The notes under the pieces: generated by a model
The model's database searches: none
The model's input: only the letters and a program-made list of their open reading frames with translations
Told to the model about the DNA's origin: nothing
Program-made: the position numbers and the translations under genes
Assembly: GCA_949284545.1 (NCBI GenBank)
Contig: CASDVX010000025.1
Span: 1 to 48,116 of the forward strand
Origin: an uncultured Eubacteriales bacterium
GTDB taxonomy: Bacteria; Bacillota; Clostridia; Oscillospirales; CAJFTT01
Length of the DNA stretch: 48,116 bases
Direction: 5' to 3'
Shown: piece after piece, positions 1 through 9,235 of the stretch
Layout: every line of letters begins with the position of its first letter
How positions within the stretch are numbered: the first letter of the stretch is position 1

Positions 1-158
1 GCTTCCTCACCGGACTCTGTGCCGTCATCCGCATCCGAAGACGAAGACCCCGATATGTCAGCGGCTATTTCCGCAAACACGATCGGGCACGACATCGCCA
101 ACATGAGTGCGGCAAGAACACCCGCAAGCATCCTACTGCCCCATTTCGCACCTGCCAT
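1..158 (-). CDS. N-terminus of an exported protein (partial, runs off left edge)
   Basis: The reading frame begins with ATG at 158, preceded by AGGAGG with six bases of spacing, and stays open to the window edge (52 codons visible). Residues 1-30 form a typical signal peptide: a Lys/Arg-containing start, a hydrophobic Leu/Ala/Met core, and a likely cleavage site after VFA. The mature part then becomes rich in Ser, Asp and Glu, as in linkers of secreted or wall-associated Gram-positive proteins. It has its own promoter at 312-340. The function cannot be told from this fragment. The start and export signal are well supported. Confidence 0.75.
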   Translation of the reverse strand, partial: MAGAKWGSRMLAGVLAALMLAMSCPIVFAEIAADISGSSSSDADDGTESGEE

Positions 159-311
159 ATTGCTACCTCCTAAGAAAATTGCTGATGTGATTTGTCATAA
201 CCGAATACATCGCCGCATGCGTTCCAAACGCCGTTCTTTTGCACAATAACCACATGTAGCTTATGTGCAATTTAAACAACACAAACGACACGGGCGCAAA
301 CCCGCTGACCT

Positions 312-340
312 ATTTTACAATACGGTGTCCGTTTTGTCAA
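312..340 (-). promoter_or_regulatory. Sigma-A promoter of the exported-protein gene
   Basis: On the minus strand, TTGACA (335-340) is followed after 17 bases by TAAAAT (312-317). Transcription would start near 305, leaving a leader of about 147 bases before the ATG at 158. The leader contains an inverted repeat, TTGCACA-TAA at 261-270 against 239-249 with one bulged base, which could be an RNA hairpin or an operator. Confidence 0.7.
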
Positions 341-741
341 TGTTCTGAGTCGTTAAAATGTGGGATTTGCCGTGAACACCCATGAAAAACGCCTCAAAAT
401 GCAGTCAAAAGGCTTGTTTGCGTTTTAAGTGAAAAAAAGTTTGTACTATTTGCACAATATATTGGAACAAATGTTTCAGTTGTTGCGGTAACCGCCCGGG
501 ACACGCACGCAGGTAATGCAAAACGGCCGGCAATGCAAGTATTGTTCAAGGCGGCCGCTGAGGCAATCGACGGGAATAGCAAAAACGCGTGAAAGGCCGA
601 GCGCACGAATCACCTCTGAAGCTCCATATTATAAAACAGCCTCACCGCCCGTCCGCAAATCGGCCGGCAGCCCGGAGGTACTTATCGATAACGGTCAGTT
701 CGCTCATGCCGAGTGAGGGCTTACTCAAAACAGTATCAAAG

Positions 742-780
742 AGCAGTCGCTCCGGCAATTATTTTGCCGGAGCGACTGCT
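742..780 (-). terminator. Terminator downstream of tyrS
   Basis: A perfect 17-base-pair inverted repeat (742-758 with 764-780, arms AGCAGTCGCTCCGGCAA) with a five-base loop lies about 65 bases after the tyrS stop. On the minus strand it is followed by a loose T-rich stretch rather than a clean T run, so it may act as a terminator or as a 3'-end stabilising hairpin. Confidence 0.65.
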
Positions 781-844
781 TACCTCAGCAAAACAATACT
801 GCTTACAGTATCGCTGTCATCCGCTTCTCCGGGCAGCGGTGCTT

Positions 845-2068
845 TTATTCCATTGTTACCCGGTGGAAAGATTTCTTGCCTTTCTTCACGGTGAGCCCTT
901 CTCTGAGCTGCTCAGCAGTGAATGACACGGAAATGTCCCCTATCTTCTCTCCGTTTACGGTTATACCGCCCTGAGTGAGCAGTCTTCTTGCTTCGCCCTT
1001 GCTGGGCGCCAGCTTTGAGATAACGAGTATGTCTATTATCCCCAGAGCGCCGTCCGGGACGTCTTCTGCCGTCAGCTTTGTGGTAGGCATATCCGCGCTG
1101 ACCGTTCCGGCAGAAAACACGGCTCTGGCCGCATCCAGCGCCTTTGACGCTTCGTCCTCTCCGTGTACGAGTTTGGTAAGCTCATAGGCAAGTATCTCTT
1201 TCGCCCTATTTAGCTCACTCCCCCGCCAACTCTCCATGGTCTTTATGTCGTCAAGAGGGAGGAAGGTGAGCATTTTGAGGCATTTTATCACATCCGCATC
1301 GTCCACGTTTCTCCAATACTGGAAAAATTCGTACGGGCTCGTTTTCTCGGGGTCGAGCCATACGGCGCCCTTCTGGGTTTTCCCCATTTTCTTGCCCTCT
1401 GAGTTTAGGAGAAGGGTTATCGTCATGGCGTATGCGTCCTTGCCGAGTTTACGGCGTATCAGCTCCGTGCCGCCCAGCATATTCGACCACTGGTCGTCGC
1501 CTCCGAACTGCAGGTTGCAGCCCTTTGTTTTAAAAAGGTGGTAAAAGTCGTAGGACTGCATTATCATGTAGTTAAACTCCAGAAAGGACAGTCCTTTTTC
1601 CATGCGCTGCCTGTAGCATTCGGCGCGCAGCATATTGTTTACCGAAAAACAGCTCCCCACGTCCCTGAGCACGTCTATGTAATTGAGCCCCAGAAGCCAA
1701 TCGGCGTTGTTGACCATTTCGGCCTTTCCCTCGCCGAAGTCTATGAACCTGCTCATCTGCTTTTTGAAGCATTCGCAGTTATGCGCTATAGTCTCCGCGG
1801 TCATCATCTGCCGCATATCCGTGCGTCCCGACGGGTCGCCTATCATGGCAGTCCCGCCGCCTATAAGAGCAATGGGTTTATTGCCCGCCATTTGGAGCCT
1901 CTTCATAAGGCAAAGCGCCATAAAATGCCCCACGTGCAGGCTGTCTGCAGTGGGATCAAAGCCTATGTAAAACACAGCCTCCCCGCCGTTTATAAGCTTT
2001 TTAATTTCCTCTTCGTCGGTGACCTGGGCTATGAGCCCGCGCGCAACAAGTTCTTCGTAAACCGTCAT
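845..2068 (-). CDS. tyrS: Tyrosine--tRNA ligase
   Basis: Charges tRNA-Tyr with tyrosine in the cytoplasm. The 407-residue length is normal. It shows the class I signatures: HVGH at residues 45-48 (the HIGH motif) and KMGKT at 227-231 (the KMSKS motif), with the tyrosine-site segment QSYDFYHLF and GGDDQWSN between them, and a C-terminal S4 RNA-binding domain from about residue 345. The start is ATG with AGGAG nine bases upstream. It begins 30 bases after recN, so it is probably the last gene of the recN transcription unit. No T-box is present in front of it, unlike many Firmicutes tyrS genes. Confidence 0.97.
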   Translation of the reverse strand: MTVYEELVARGLIAQVTDEEEIKKLINGGEAVFYIGFDPTADSLHVGHFMALCLMKRLQMAGNKPIALIGGGTAMIGDPSGRTDMRQMMTAETIAHNCECFKKQMSRFIDFGEGKAEMVNNADWLLGLNYIDVLRDVGSCFSVNNMLRAECYRQRMEKGLSFLEFNYMIMQSYDFYHLFKTKGCNLQFGGDDQWSNMLGGTELIRRKLGKDAYAMTITLLLNSEGKKMGKTQKGAVWLDPEKTSPYEFFQYWRNVDDADVIKCLKMLTFLPLDDIKTMESWRGSELNRAKEILAYELTKLVHGEDEASKALDAARAVFSAGTVSADMPTTKLTAEDVPDGALGIIDILVISKLAPSKGEARRLLTQGGITVNGEKIGDISVSFTAEQLREGLTVKKGKKSFHRVTME

Positions 2069-2098
2069 TTTCCCGTTCTCCTTTTATTCAGCATGATC

Positions 2099-3775
2099 CT
2101 ACGTTTCTTCGCGGGCTGCCCCGCCGGGAGAGTTTTCGCGGGCGTACCTGAGAAGCTCCCGTGCTCCCGTCCGCGCCGCGTCCCCGGCTGCGTCGCCGCT
2201 CATTATCCTGGCAAGCTCGTCTATCTGCCTTTCGCCGTCTACCGGCGTTATTTCGGTAAATGTCCTGCCGTGCTCCGTGGTTTTTTCTATGAGCAGGTGC
2301 GTGTCCGCATACGCGGCTATCTGCGCCAAATGTGTGACGCACAGGACCTGCCTGCCTGCCGATATCTCTTTCAGCTTTATTCCTATCTTTCCCGCGGCTT
2401 TGCCGCTTACCCCGGTGTCTATTTCGTCAAATATCTGCGTAGGCGCTCCTTCCCTTTCCGAAAGGGCGTTTCTGATAGCCAGCATGATCCTTGACAGCTC
2501 TCCCCCCGACGCTATGCGGGCAAGCGGACCGGGCTCTTCTCCGGCGTTGGCCGAAAGCATGAATTCCACCGTGTCGCCTCCGTCCGGCATCAGCATCCCG
2601 GGGCTTTTTACGTCGGCGTAAAACACCGCTCCTTTCATGTTGAGGAACTCAAGCTCCTCCCTCACCCGGCGGCACAGCGCCTCCGCAGCCTTCCTGCGGG
2701 CCGTAGTGAGCTTGTCCGCGTAAGCAGCGGTCTCCCCGCTCAGCGATGTATATTCATCGGTCAGCCTGCGTATAAGGCCGTCCAGATCCTCATATTCGTC
2801 TATCTCGGCGGCCGCTCGGTCTCTGTATCTCATGATCTCTTCGTACGTCCCGCCGTACTTGCTCTTTATGCGGTATATAAGATCCATCCTTGCTTCCACC
2901 GCGGCGGGATCGGTATCCGTCATTGCGTTTTCGTCCAGAATTCTGTTCATTTCGGCAGCGCAGTCCGATATCTCGTACGCTGCCCCCAATATGCGCTCTC
3001 TTACGGCCCTTATGCCGTCGTGTGCGGATTCCGCCTGTGCCAGCGAGTCCGCCGCGGTTTTGAGCGTCACCTCGGCCCCGTTTTCCTCGTCTGTAAGGGC
3101 TGCGGCCGCGGCGGACAGGGCCTCGTTTATCTTTTCTCTGCTCCTTATCTGACTGCGCAGTTTTGCCAGGCGCTCCTCCTCGCCCTCCTTCACCGCGGCG
3201 TCGTCTATTTCCGCCACCTGATACTTCAGAAGCTCCAGCCGCTTCCCTCTGTCCCGGTTCTCGGTTTTAAGAGAACGTATCCGCTCCGCCAGTTCTTTAA
3301 GACGTCCGTAATCCTCTCTGTACGCAGACAGCAACACGCCGTCATCTGCATAAGCGTCCAGAAACGCCGTATGCCTCGCCGGGTCGAGAAGCGCGTCATT
3401 GTCGTGCTGACCGTGTATCGCCGCAAGTTTTTCCCCGATCTCCCTGAGCTGGGTCACCGACACCGTCTTTCCGTTGACTTTTGCGCTTCCGCGCCCGTCG
3501 GCTGATACCGTTCTCTCAAGTATGAGCTTCCCGTCGTCATCCGTCAATTCCGAACAATGCGGCAGCCCTGAAAAGACTGCCGTTACGGACGCTTGCGGCG
3601 CCCCGGTGCGGATGATCTCCCTGCTTGATCTTCTGCCCAGCACAAGATTTATGGAATCGACAACTATGGATTTTCCTGCGCCCGTCTCGCCTGTGAGAAC
3701 GTTAAGTCCGCGGGAAAAATCCACCTCGGCGTGTTCTATAACCGCCACGTTGTCAATTATAAGCTTTTCGATCAT
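2099..3775 (-). CDS. recN: DNA repair protein RecN
   Basis: SMC-like ATPase that acts at double-strand breaks. At 558 residues it is of usual length. The Walker A motif GETGAGKS lies at residues 29-36, long coiled-coil segments fill residues 150-370, and the ABC signature ASGGELSRIML and Walker B QIFDEIDTGVSG follow in the C-terminal third. It follows argR by 64 bases in the same orientation, the order commonly seen in Clostridia. In many relatives spoIVB and spo0A come next; here tyrS follows instead. Confidence 0.97.
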   Translation of the reverse strand: MIEKLIIDNVAVIEHAEVDFSRGLNVLTGETGAGKSIVVDSINLVLGRRSSREIIRTGAPQASVTAVFSGLPHCSELTDDDGKLILERTVSADGRGSAKVNGKTVSVTQLREIGEKLAAIHGQHDNDALLDPARHTAFLDAYADDGVLLSAYREDYGRLKELAERIRSLKTENRDRGKRLELLKYQVAEIDDAAVKEGEEERLAKLRSQIRSREKINEALSAAAAALTDEENGAEVTLKTAADSLAQAESAHDGIRAVRERILGAAYEISDCAAEMNRILDENAMTDTDPAAVEARMDLIYRIKSKYGGTYEEIMRYRDRAAAEIDEYEDLDGLIRRLTDEYTSLSGETAAYADKLTTARRKAAEALCRRVREELEFLNMKGAVFYADVKSPGMLMPDGGDTVEFMLSANAGEEPGPLARIASGGELSRIMLAIRNALSEREGAPTQIFDEIDTGVSGKAAGKIGIKLKEISAGRQVLCVTHLAQIAAYADTHLLIEKTTEHGRTFTEITPVDGERQIDELARIMSGDAAGDAARTGARELLRYARENSPGGAAREET

Positions 3776-3839
3776 TCTCCGTCACCGCCTTTCCACGATG
3801 ATGTGTGGCACCTCAGAAGCAAAGTGTGAATAAACAGGT

Positions 3840-4277
3840 TCACCCGAATTCGGCACAGAATGCCGCTGCCGCTTTCTCTGACCGCATGAGAACGAAAATA
3901 GTATCTTCTCCTGCTATGGTCCCGACGATATCGTCGTCCGCCGGTTCCCTGTCAAGCATCATGCAAAGTGTCTGAGCTGTACCGGCCCCGCATTTTATCA
4001 CCACGGTGTTGCCCGCAAAGTCAAAAACCGCCCCGGCCTCGTTCATGAATTCCCTGAGTCTGGACGTCCCTCCGTGCCCTCCGGCGGCTCTTACATACTT
4101 CGCCGACCCGTTCCCGGTCGGAACTTTTATGAGCTTCAGCTCGTTTATGTCCCTTGATACCGTGGCCTGGGTAACCGAAAAGCCCGCGGAACGCAGAAGC
4201 TCCGACAGCTCCTCCTGCGTCTCCACGTTCTGCCCGGATATGATTTCCAGAATCTTGCTTTGGCGCTTTGTTTTCAT
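3840..4277 (-). CDS. argR: Arginine repressor ArgR
   Basis: Transcriptional regulator of arginine metabolism, active as an arginine-bound hexamer. I start it at ATG 4277 (145 residues) because GGAGG sits eight bases upstream; a longer frame reaches 4310 but reads through that ribosome binding site. The N-terminal winged helix-turn-helix carries VTQATVSRDINEL, and the C-terminal oligomerisation and arginine-binding domain has GTIAGEDTIFV, the conserved GTIAGDDT motif with one change. It lies between nadK and recN, its usual place in this conserved Firmicutes block. Confidence 0.96.
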   Translation of the reverse strand: MKTKRQSKILEIISGQNVETQEELSELLRSAGFSVTQATVSRDINELKLIKVPTGNGSAKYVRAAGGHGGTSRLREFMNEAGAVFDFAGNTVVIKCGAGTAQTLCMMLDREPADDDIVGTIAGEDTIFVLMRSEKAAAAFCAEFG

Positions 4278-4312
4278 GGCCCTGCCTCCTCCGCCTGCAA
4301 TAATAAGCATTC

Positions 4313-5137
4313 TCAGCGCTTGCCGCTGAGCTTTTTGTTGAGGACTTCAAAAAATCTCCTGTCTTTGAGCCGTATAAGCTTTACTTTTCTGTCGCTGACG
4401 GCAAAACTGACGCTGCTGCCCCTGTTCACAGGCAAACTTGCTTCCCCGTCCGCGGTCAGATACGCCCCGTCGCTGCCGCACACCACCTGCAGCACGCTTT
4501 CCGGCGAAAAAACCATTGAACGGGCCGCCAGCGAATGGGGACAGATCGGGGTAACCACTATACATGGCAGGGTCGGCTCGACTATGGGGCCTCCGGCGGA
4601 CAGGCTGTACGCCGTCGAACCCGTGGGCGTAGAGACCACTATTCCGTCTGCGCGGTAGGTCTCTACTTCCCTCCCGCCGCTCATAAGCGTAAGTTCTGTT
4701 ATGTTGGCTTTATTTCCATGCGTTATGACCGCGTCGTTAAAGCAGCACAGCTCCTTTCCGTCCGCTTTGACGTTCAGCATAAGCCTTTCCTCGAGAGTAT
4801 ACTCTCCTCTGAAAACAGCGTCAATCCCGGATACCTCGTCCCTCTCAAGCTCGGCAATAAATCCCATCTTACCGCAATTTATGCCGAGAAGCGGGAGGCC
4901 ATGGAGGCTCGCCTTTGCGGCCGCATGTATGATGGTTCCGTCACCGCCCACGGTTATGAGAACGTCTGCTTCCGAAAACATACGATCCGTGTTTTCGTAT
5001 ACCGCGTCGATACCGCTCCGCTTAAACGTATCCGGCAGCATGACTGTTGCTCCGGACTCTTTCGCGCACTTTGCCGCCGCTCCTGTCACTTCCAGTCCCA
5101 CGTCTTTCGCGGGATTGGGCAATATGGCCGCCTTCAT
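4313..5137 (-). CDS. nadK: NAD kinase
   Basis: Phosphorylates NAD to NADP using ATP or polyphosphate. The catalytic GGDGT motif is at residues 64-68, followed by GINCGKMGF and the NAD-site segment TPTGSTAYSLSAGGP. The start is ATG 5137 (274 residues), eight bases after GGAGG; an in-frame ATG at 5143 lies too close to that site, and the longer open frame up to 5458 is only noise over the end of tlyA. It sits 35 bases after tlyA in the same direction. Confidence 0.96.
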   Translation of the reverse strand: MKAAILPNPAKDVGLEVTGAAAKCAKESGATVMLPDTFKRSGIDAVYENTDRMFSEADVLITVGGDGTIIHAAAKASLHGLPLLGINCGKMGFIAELERDEVSGIDAVFRGEYTLEERLMLNVKADGKELCCFNDAVITHGNKANITELTLMSGGREVETYRADGIVVSTPTGSTAYSLSAGGPIVEPTLPCIVVTPICPHSLAARSMVFSPESVLQVVCGSDGAYLTADGEASLPVNRGSSVSFAVSDRKVKLIRLKDRRFFEVLNKKLSGKR

Positions 5138-5172
5138 AAGCATTACCTCCGTAAGACGCGTATTGTCTCCTG

Positions 5173-5973
5173 TCAGCCGGCCGTCTTTCCGCCGGCCGCG
5201 GGCAGCGCCGCCGCCACGGCTTCGAATATGTCCTTTTCTGTTACCGTACCTCTCCCGCGGCAGAACCGGCACAGATATTCCGCATTTCCGTCGCCGCCCT
5301 TTATCGGGGACGGGATAAGTCCGGTTGCCCCGAGGCCATGCCCTTCGGCTGCCTCCGTCACTTCTCTCAGCACTCTCCGGTGTACCTTCCTGTCCCGCAC
5401 TATCCCGTTTTTGCCTATGTTCTCTCTGCCCGCCTCGAACTGCGGCTTTATCAGGCACACGGCTGCGCCGTTGTCTTCAAGCATACGGGCGATAGCGGGA
5501 AACACGTATTTGAGGGATATGAAGGACACATCCACGCACACAAAACCAAATTTTCTGCCCTCTTCCGGGAAAAACTCTCTGATATTCGTCTCCTCAAGGG
5601 AGGTCACCCTGTGGTCCGCCCTAAGCTCTCCGCTCAGCTGGTCACGCCCGGAATCTATTGCCAAAACCGACGCCGCGCCTCTTTTCAGAAGGCAGTCGGT
5701 AAATCCTCCCGTGGACGCGCCTATGTCCGCGCATGCGAGCCCGGTAACGTCCGTGCAGAAAGCGTTCAGCGCCGCCTCAAGCTTGTAACCGCCCCTGGAA
5801 ACGTATTTTTCCATTGTCTCAGCTACGCGGATGTCCTCGTCGCCCAGAACCTCGTATGACGGCTTTTGCACGACTGCTCCGTTTACCGTCACGTTCGACG
5901 ATCTCACCGCTTCCGCGGCCGTTGCACGGCTCCTGCACAATCCGGAGGATACAAGGAAAACGTCAAGTCTCAT
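5173..5973 (-). CDS. tlyA: TlyA family rRNA 2'-O-methyltransferase
   Basis: Probable SAM-dependent ribose methyltransferase acting on ribosomal RNA; the family is often mislabelled as hemolysin. An N-terminal S4 domain (MRLDVFLVSSG, SRATAAEAV) is followed by an FtsJ/RrmJ-type Rossmann fold with ADIGASTGGFTDCLL near residues 85-100, and the family signature LIKPQFEAGRENIGKNGI. I choose ATG 5973 (266 residues), preceded by GGAG; it overlaps the end of dxs by 11 bases, suggesting translational coupling. It sits in the standard dxs-tlyA-nadK order. Confidence 0.94.
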   Translation of the reverse strand: MRLDVFLVSSGLCRSRATAAEAVRSSNVTVNGAVVQKPSYEVLGDEDIRVAETMEKYVSRGGYKLEAALNAFCTDVTGLACADIGASTGGFTDCLLKRGAASVLAIDSGRDQLSGELRADHRVTSLEETNIREFFPEEGRKFGFVCVDVSFISLKYVFPAIARMLEDNGAAVCLIKPQFEAGRENIGKNGIVRDRKVHRRVLREVTEAAEGHGLGATGLIPSPIKGGDGNAEYLCRFCRGRGTVTEKDIFEAVAAALPAAGGKTAG

Positions 5974-7831
5974 TTGTTTTCTCCGAAAATTTGCCGGCAA
6001 GGCTCATTTCATCCAGGCCGAGCTGTTCCAGCGTCTCACACATCGTAGCCTGCTTTACGAACCGGTCTCCCACTGCTGCCACCATATAGTTCCCCTTAAA
6101 ACCTCGTTTTACAAGCATGGCGAGAAATTCCTCACATATCCCGCCGCGTTCCATTCCTTCCTCGGCAAACAGCACTTCTCCGTACCTTGCCGCAATATCG
6201 GCGGTTTCCTCCGGTATGGGCTTAATTCTGATAATGCTAAGCACGTCGGCGCCCGAACCGCGGCCTGTGAGGATTTCCGCCGCCTTCAGGCATCTGCCCG
6301 TTTCCCTGCCGTATGTAACCATGAGACGCTTCCCGCTTCCTCCCCGCCGGTAAAAAGCGTATCCGTCCCCGGCGCTCCGCCTGTCTTCTTCCCTGCGCAC
6401 CGCGGCGCCTCTCGGGTATCTCACTGCGACGGGACCGCTGTGGCTGTAAACAGCCTTTCTGAGGCAGTCCTTAAGCTCTTCACCGTCGAAAGGGGAATAT
6501 ATCACCATGTTCGGCAGCGGTGTGAGTATTCCCACGTCGAAAAGGCCCTGATGGGTCTCTCCGTCTTCTCCCACGATACCCGCCCGGTCAATACACAAAA
6601 CCACGTGCTCCCCGGCAAGGCATACGTCCTGGTTAATCTGGTCATAGGCGCGCTGTAAAAACGTAGAGTACAGCGCGCAAACCGGCTTCATGCCGGCAGC
6701 GGCAAGCCCCGCGGAAAACGACACCGCGTGTTCCTCGGCTATCCCCACGTCAAACAGCCTTTCTTTGGGCATGTTTGCCAGTCCGGTGGCCGCAACCATC
6801 GCTGCGGATACCGCGCAGACGGTCTTATCTTTTTTGGCGATGCTTGCCAGCTCCGTCCCCATGAGAACCGAATAGCTGTCCTGCGAATTGCGCTCGCATG
6901 TGCCCGTGGCTATATTGAACTGGCCGAGTCCGTGAAATGTATCAGGGCTGTTTTCGGCAAAGCTGTACCCCTTCCCTTTAACTGTGTTAACGTGTATAAG
7001 TACCGGCCTGTTGAGTTGCTTCGCTCTCAGAAACAGCTCCGTCATACGGCCGATGTTGTGTCCGTCCGCCGGGCCTAAATAGACAAGCCCCATCTTCTGA
7101 AAGAAATTATCACTGAGCAACATGTCTCTCAGCCTGTCTTTGACGTCCGACGAAACCTTTTTTATTTCCCCGCCCACAACGGGGATCCTTTCCATGGTCC
7201 GCGCCACTGCGTCCTTAAACTTGAAGTACGCCGTGCCGTTGCGTATCCCGGTGAGATATCTCGACAGCGCGCCGACGCTCCTGTCTATGGACATTTCATT
7301 GTCGTTAAGGACAATGATCAGGCGTTCGTCGCACCTGGCGCAGTCGTTTATCGCTTCAAACGCCATCCCCCCGGCTATTGCCCCGTCGCCCACCACGCAC
7401 ACCGTACAGTTTTCGCTTCCAGAAAGCCTCTGCGCGGTGGCAATTCCGTGTGCTATCGAAATAGACGAGCTGCTGTGGCCGGCCGTGAACGCGTCGTGCT
7501 CGCTTTCCTCCGGCTTCGGGAAGCCTGAAAGGCCGTCCTTTTTCCTGAGGCTCGCAAAGTCGCCGCCCCGGCCCGTGATGATCTTATGGGCGTAACACTG
7601 GTGGCCTACGTCCCAAAGTATTTTGTCGCGCGGGGAATCAAAAGCTCTGTGGAGCGCTATCGCCAGCTCTACGACGCCCAGATTTGAGGCAAGGTGACCG
7701 CCGTTTTCCGAAACAGTCTGTATTATCAGCTCCCTCATCTCGCCCGCGAGCTTTTCCAGCTGCTTCATATTCATTTTTTTTATCTTTGCAGGCGTAAGGT
7801 TCGTCAAACGGGACATCGTTTTTCCACACAT
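5963..7831 (-). CDS. dxs: 1-deoxy-D-xylulose-5-phosphate synthase
   Basis: Thiamine-diphosphate enzyme that condenses pyruvate and glyceraldehyde 3-phosphate, the first step of the MEP isoprenoid pathway. The 622-residue length is typical. Recognisable segments are HLASNLGVVELAIALH and WDVGHQCYAHKIITGR near the N-terminus, the ThDP site CVVGDGAIAGGMAFEA, and the pyrimidine domain with DVGIAEEHAVSFSAGLA. The exact start is unclear: ATG 7831 has GAGG directly against it, and ATG 7816 is an alternative with weak spacing. It follows ispA and a DUF212 gene, so prenyl-precursor and prenyl-chain synthesis are co-transcribed. Confidence 0.96.
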   Translation of the reverse strand: MCGKTMSRLTNLTPAKIKKMNMKQLEKLAGEMRELIIQTVSENGGHLASNLGVVELAIALHRAFDSPRDKILWDVGHQCYAHKIITGRGGDFASLRKKDGLSGFPKPEESEHDAFTAGHSSSSISIAHGIATAQRLSGSENCTVCVVGDGAIAGGMAFEAINDCARCDERLIIVLNDNEMSIDRSVGALSRYLTGIRNGTAYFKFKDAVARTMERIPVVGGEIKKVSSDVKDRLRDMLLSDNFFQKMGLVYLGPADGHNIGRMTELFLRAKQLNRPVLIHVNTVKGKGYSFAENSPDTFHGLGQFNIATGTCERNSQDSYSVLMGTELASIAKKDKTVCAVSAAMVAATGLANMPKERLFDVGIAEEHAVSFSAGLAAAGMKPVCALYSTFLQRAYDQINQDVCLAGEHVVLCIDRAGIVGEDGETHQGLFDVGILTPLPNMVIYSPFDGEELKDCLRKAVYSHSGPVAVRYPRGAAVRREEDRRSAGDGYAFYRRGGSGKRLMVTYGRETGRCLKAAEILTGRGSGADVLSIIRIKPIPEETADIAARYGEVLFAEEGMERGGICEEFLAMLVKRGFKGNYMVAAVGDRFVKQATMCETLEQLGLDEMSLAGKFSEKTNET

Positions 7832-7842
7832 CCTCGGGGTTA

Positions 7843-8355
7843 TTATCGGTTCATGTAAACAAAGTAGTTATATATCATTGAGACAATTATGCCCATCAAA
7901 GCCCCGCCGAGCACCTCCATGGGCGTATGGCCTATAAGCTCATTGAGCTTTTTGGGATCCTTGTGCCCGTCTCCGTCCTCGTCGGTGACCGTGTCGTCGT
8001 CTTCATAGATCGCGTCGGCAATCGGTCCTATCTCCAGAAGCTTATTGATGACCCTCGCGTGGCGGCCGGACGCGCGTCTGACCCCGAGAGCGTCGTATAT
8101 CACTATGGACGCCAGCACCGCCGTTACGGCAAATTCGGCGGACGAATATCCGCACTGTCTCACGGTGCCCATCATGAGGGAACACACAAGGGCGGTATGT
8201 GCGCTGGGCATTCCTCCCGAACCGTAAAGGCGTTCCGGAGCCACTCTGCCCTTCACAAGAAACGTGAGCAGAAATTTGCAGCACTGCGCGCAGAGCCATG
8301 CCAGCACGCACAGGTTCAATATGTGATTTGATAAGATCATCGAAAATATCCGCAT
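7843..8355 (-). CDS. DUF212 / divergent PAP2 family membrane protein
   Basis: Small membrane protein (170 residues) of the DUF212 family (B. subtilis YuiD-like), distantly related to acid phosphatase/haloperoxidase enzymes. It has the hallmark GSGGMPSAHTAL, a hydrophobic N-terminal helix, a helix after that motif (VTAVLASIVIYDALGVRR) and one at the C-terminus (VLGGALMGIIVSMIYN). A role in prenyl-phosphate or lipid dephosphorylation is plausible from its position between ispA and dxs, but that is inference. Start choice: ATG 8355 or TTG 8358; GGGAG lies upstream of both. Confidence 0.88.
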   Translation of the reverse strand: MRIFSMILSNHILNLCVLAWLCAQCCKFLLTFLVKGRVAPERLYGSGGMPSAHTALVCSLMMGTVRQCGYSSAEFAVTAVLASIVIYDALGVRRASGRHARVINKLLEIGPIADAIYEDDDTVTDEDGDGHKDPKKLNELIGHTPMEVLGGALMGIIVSMIYNYFVYMNR

Positions 8356-8359
8356 CAAA

Positions 8360-9235
8360 TCAGAACTCCCTTTCAGTTATGCTTCTCGCTGTGCGTATCA
8401 GTTCATCAGCCGCCCTTCCGAACGGCTCTACGGATTTTACGGCAGCTTCCGTCAGCTCTTTAGCTTTTTTTCTCGCCGCTTCAAGCCCTATGACCGTCAC
8501 ATATGTGCTTTTATTCATGATTTTGTCGCTGCCCACAGGTTTACCGAGCACCTGCGTCGACGACGTCAGGTCAAGTATGTCGTCGGTTATCTGAAACGCG
8601 CGCCCCACAGCTTCGCCGTACCTGCGTGCGGCAGAAAGCCTTTCACCGTCCTGCACGTCCGCAGCTGTGCACCCCAAAAGGCAAGCAGCGGCTATGAGCG
8701 CGCCCGTTTTTTTGCTCTGTATCATGTCGAGCGCTTCTTCATCTGCGGCGATTTTCTCATACTTCTTGTCCAACCGCTGCCCTCCGAGCATGCCTGACGC
8801 CCCCGCGGAAGAGGAAAGCAGCGCAGTCGCGCGGACTTTCTGGGAATCTCCCAGCGTTTTCGCCTCGGATACCGTCTCAAAAGCCAGCGCAAGCAGCGCA
8901 TCTCCGGCTAAAAGCGCCGTGGCTTCCCCGTACGCTATGTGGCAGGACGGCTTCCCGCGTCTTATATCGTCGTCGTCCATGCACGGAAGATCGTCGTGTA
9001 TGAGCGAGTGGGCGTGCACCATTTCAATCGCACAGGCCAGGGGAAGCGCGGATGCCATGTCACCGCCGAAAAGCTCGGCGAACTTCAGAACCAGACCTGC
9101 GCGAAACCGTTTGCCGCCGTTTAACAGTGAATATCTCATCGCCTCGGTGAGCAACGGTTCCCCATCCTCAGGCACGTACGAGCTTAAAACCTTCTCAATC
9201 ATTTCCGCCGCGGCAGCCGCATTGTTTTCCATCAT
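8360..9235 (-). CDS. ispA: Polyprenyl (farnesyl/geranyl) diphosphate synthase
   Basis: Class I trans-prenyltransferase that extends DMAPP with IPP, probably to farnesyl diphosphate. The 291-residue length fits. The first Asp-rich motif DDLPCMDDDD is at residues 81-90 and the second, DDILDL, is near residue 225; GGKRFR (IPP binding) is at 40-45. Its ATG overlaps the stop of xseB (TGATGG arrangement), so the two are probably translationally coupled. The product feeds undecaprenyl-phosphate and quinone-type prenyl synthesis together with dxs just downstream. Confidence 0.95.
   Translation of the reverse strand: MMENNAAAAAEMIEKVLSSYVPEDGEPLLTEAMRYSLLNGGKRFRAGLVLKFAELFGGDMASALPLACAIEMVHAHSLIHDDLPCMDDDDIRRGKPSCHIAYGEATALLAGDALLALAFETVSEAKTLGDSQKVRATALLSSSAGASGMLGGQRLDKKYEKIAADEEALDMIQSKKTGALIAAACLLGCTAADVQDGERLSAARRYGEAVGRAFQITDDILDLTSSTQVLGKPVGSDKIMNKSTYVTVIGLEAARKKAKELTEAAVKSVEPFGRAADELIRTARSITEREF

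Larger units (their letters stand above)
159..844. other. Intergenic region without a recognised gene
   Basis: This stretch holds the promoter and leader of the exported-protein gene (159-340), an imperfect inverted repeat with AAAACGC and GCGTTTT arms around 385-427, and the tyrS terminator (742-780). Short open frames at 394-925 lack ribosome binding sites and resemble nothing I know. I see no RNA gene here. Confidence 0.5.

Noticed and set aside
1538-2494. Plus-strand open frame of 318 residues
   Set aside because: It lies antisense to tyrS and recN, which are clearly conserved; no ribosome binding site and no family resemblance.
5338-6658. Several plus-strand frames of 170-420 residues across tlyA and dxs
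   Set aside because: All are antisense to conserved genes without ribosome binding sites.
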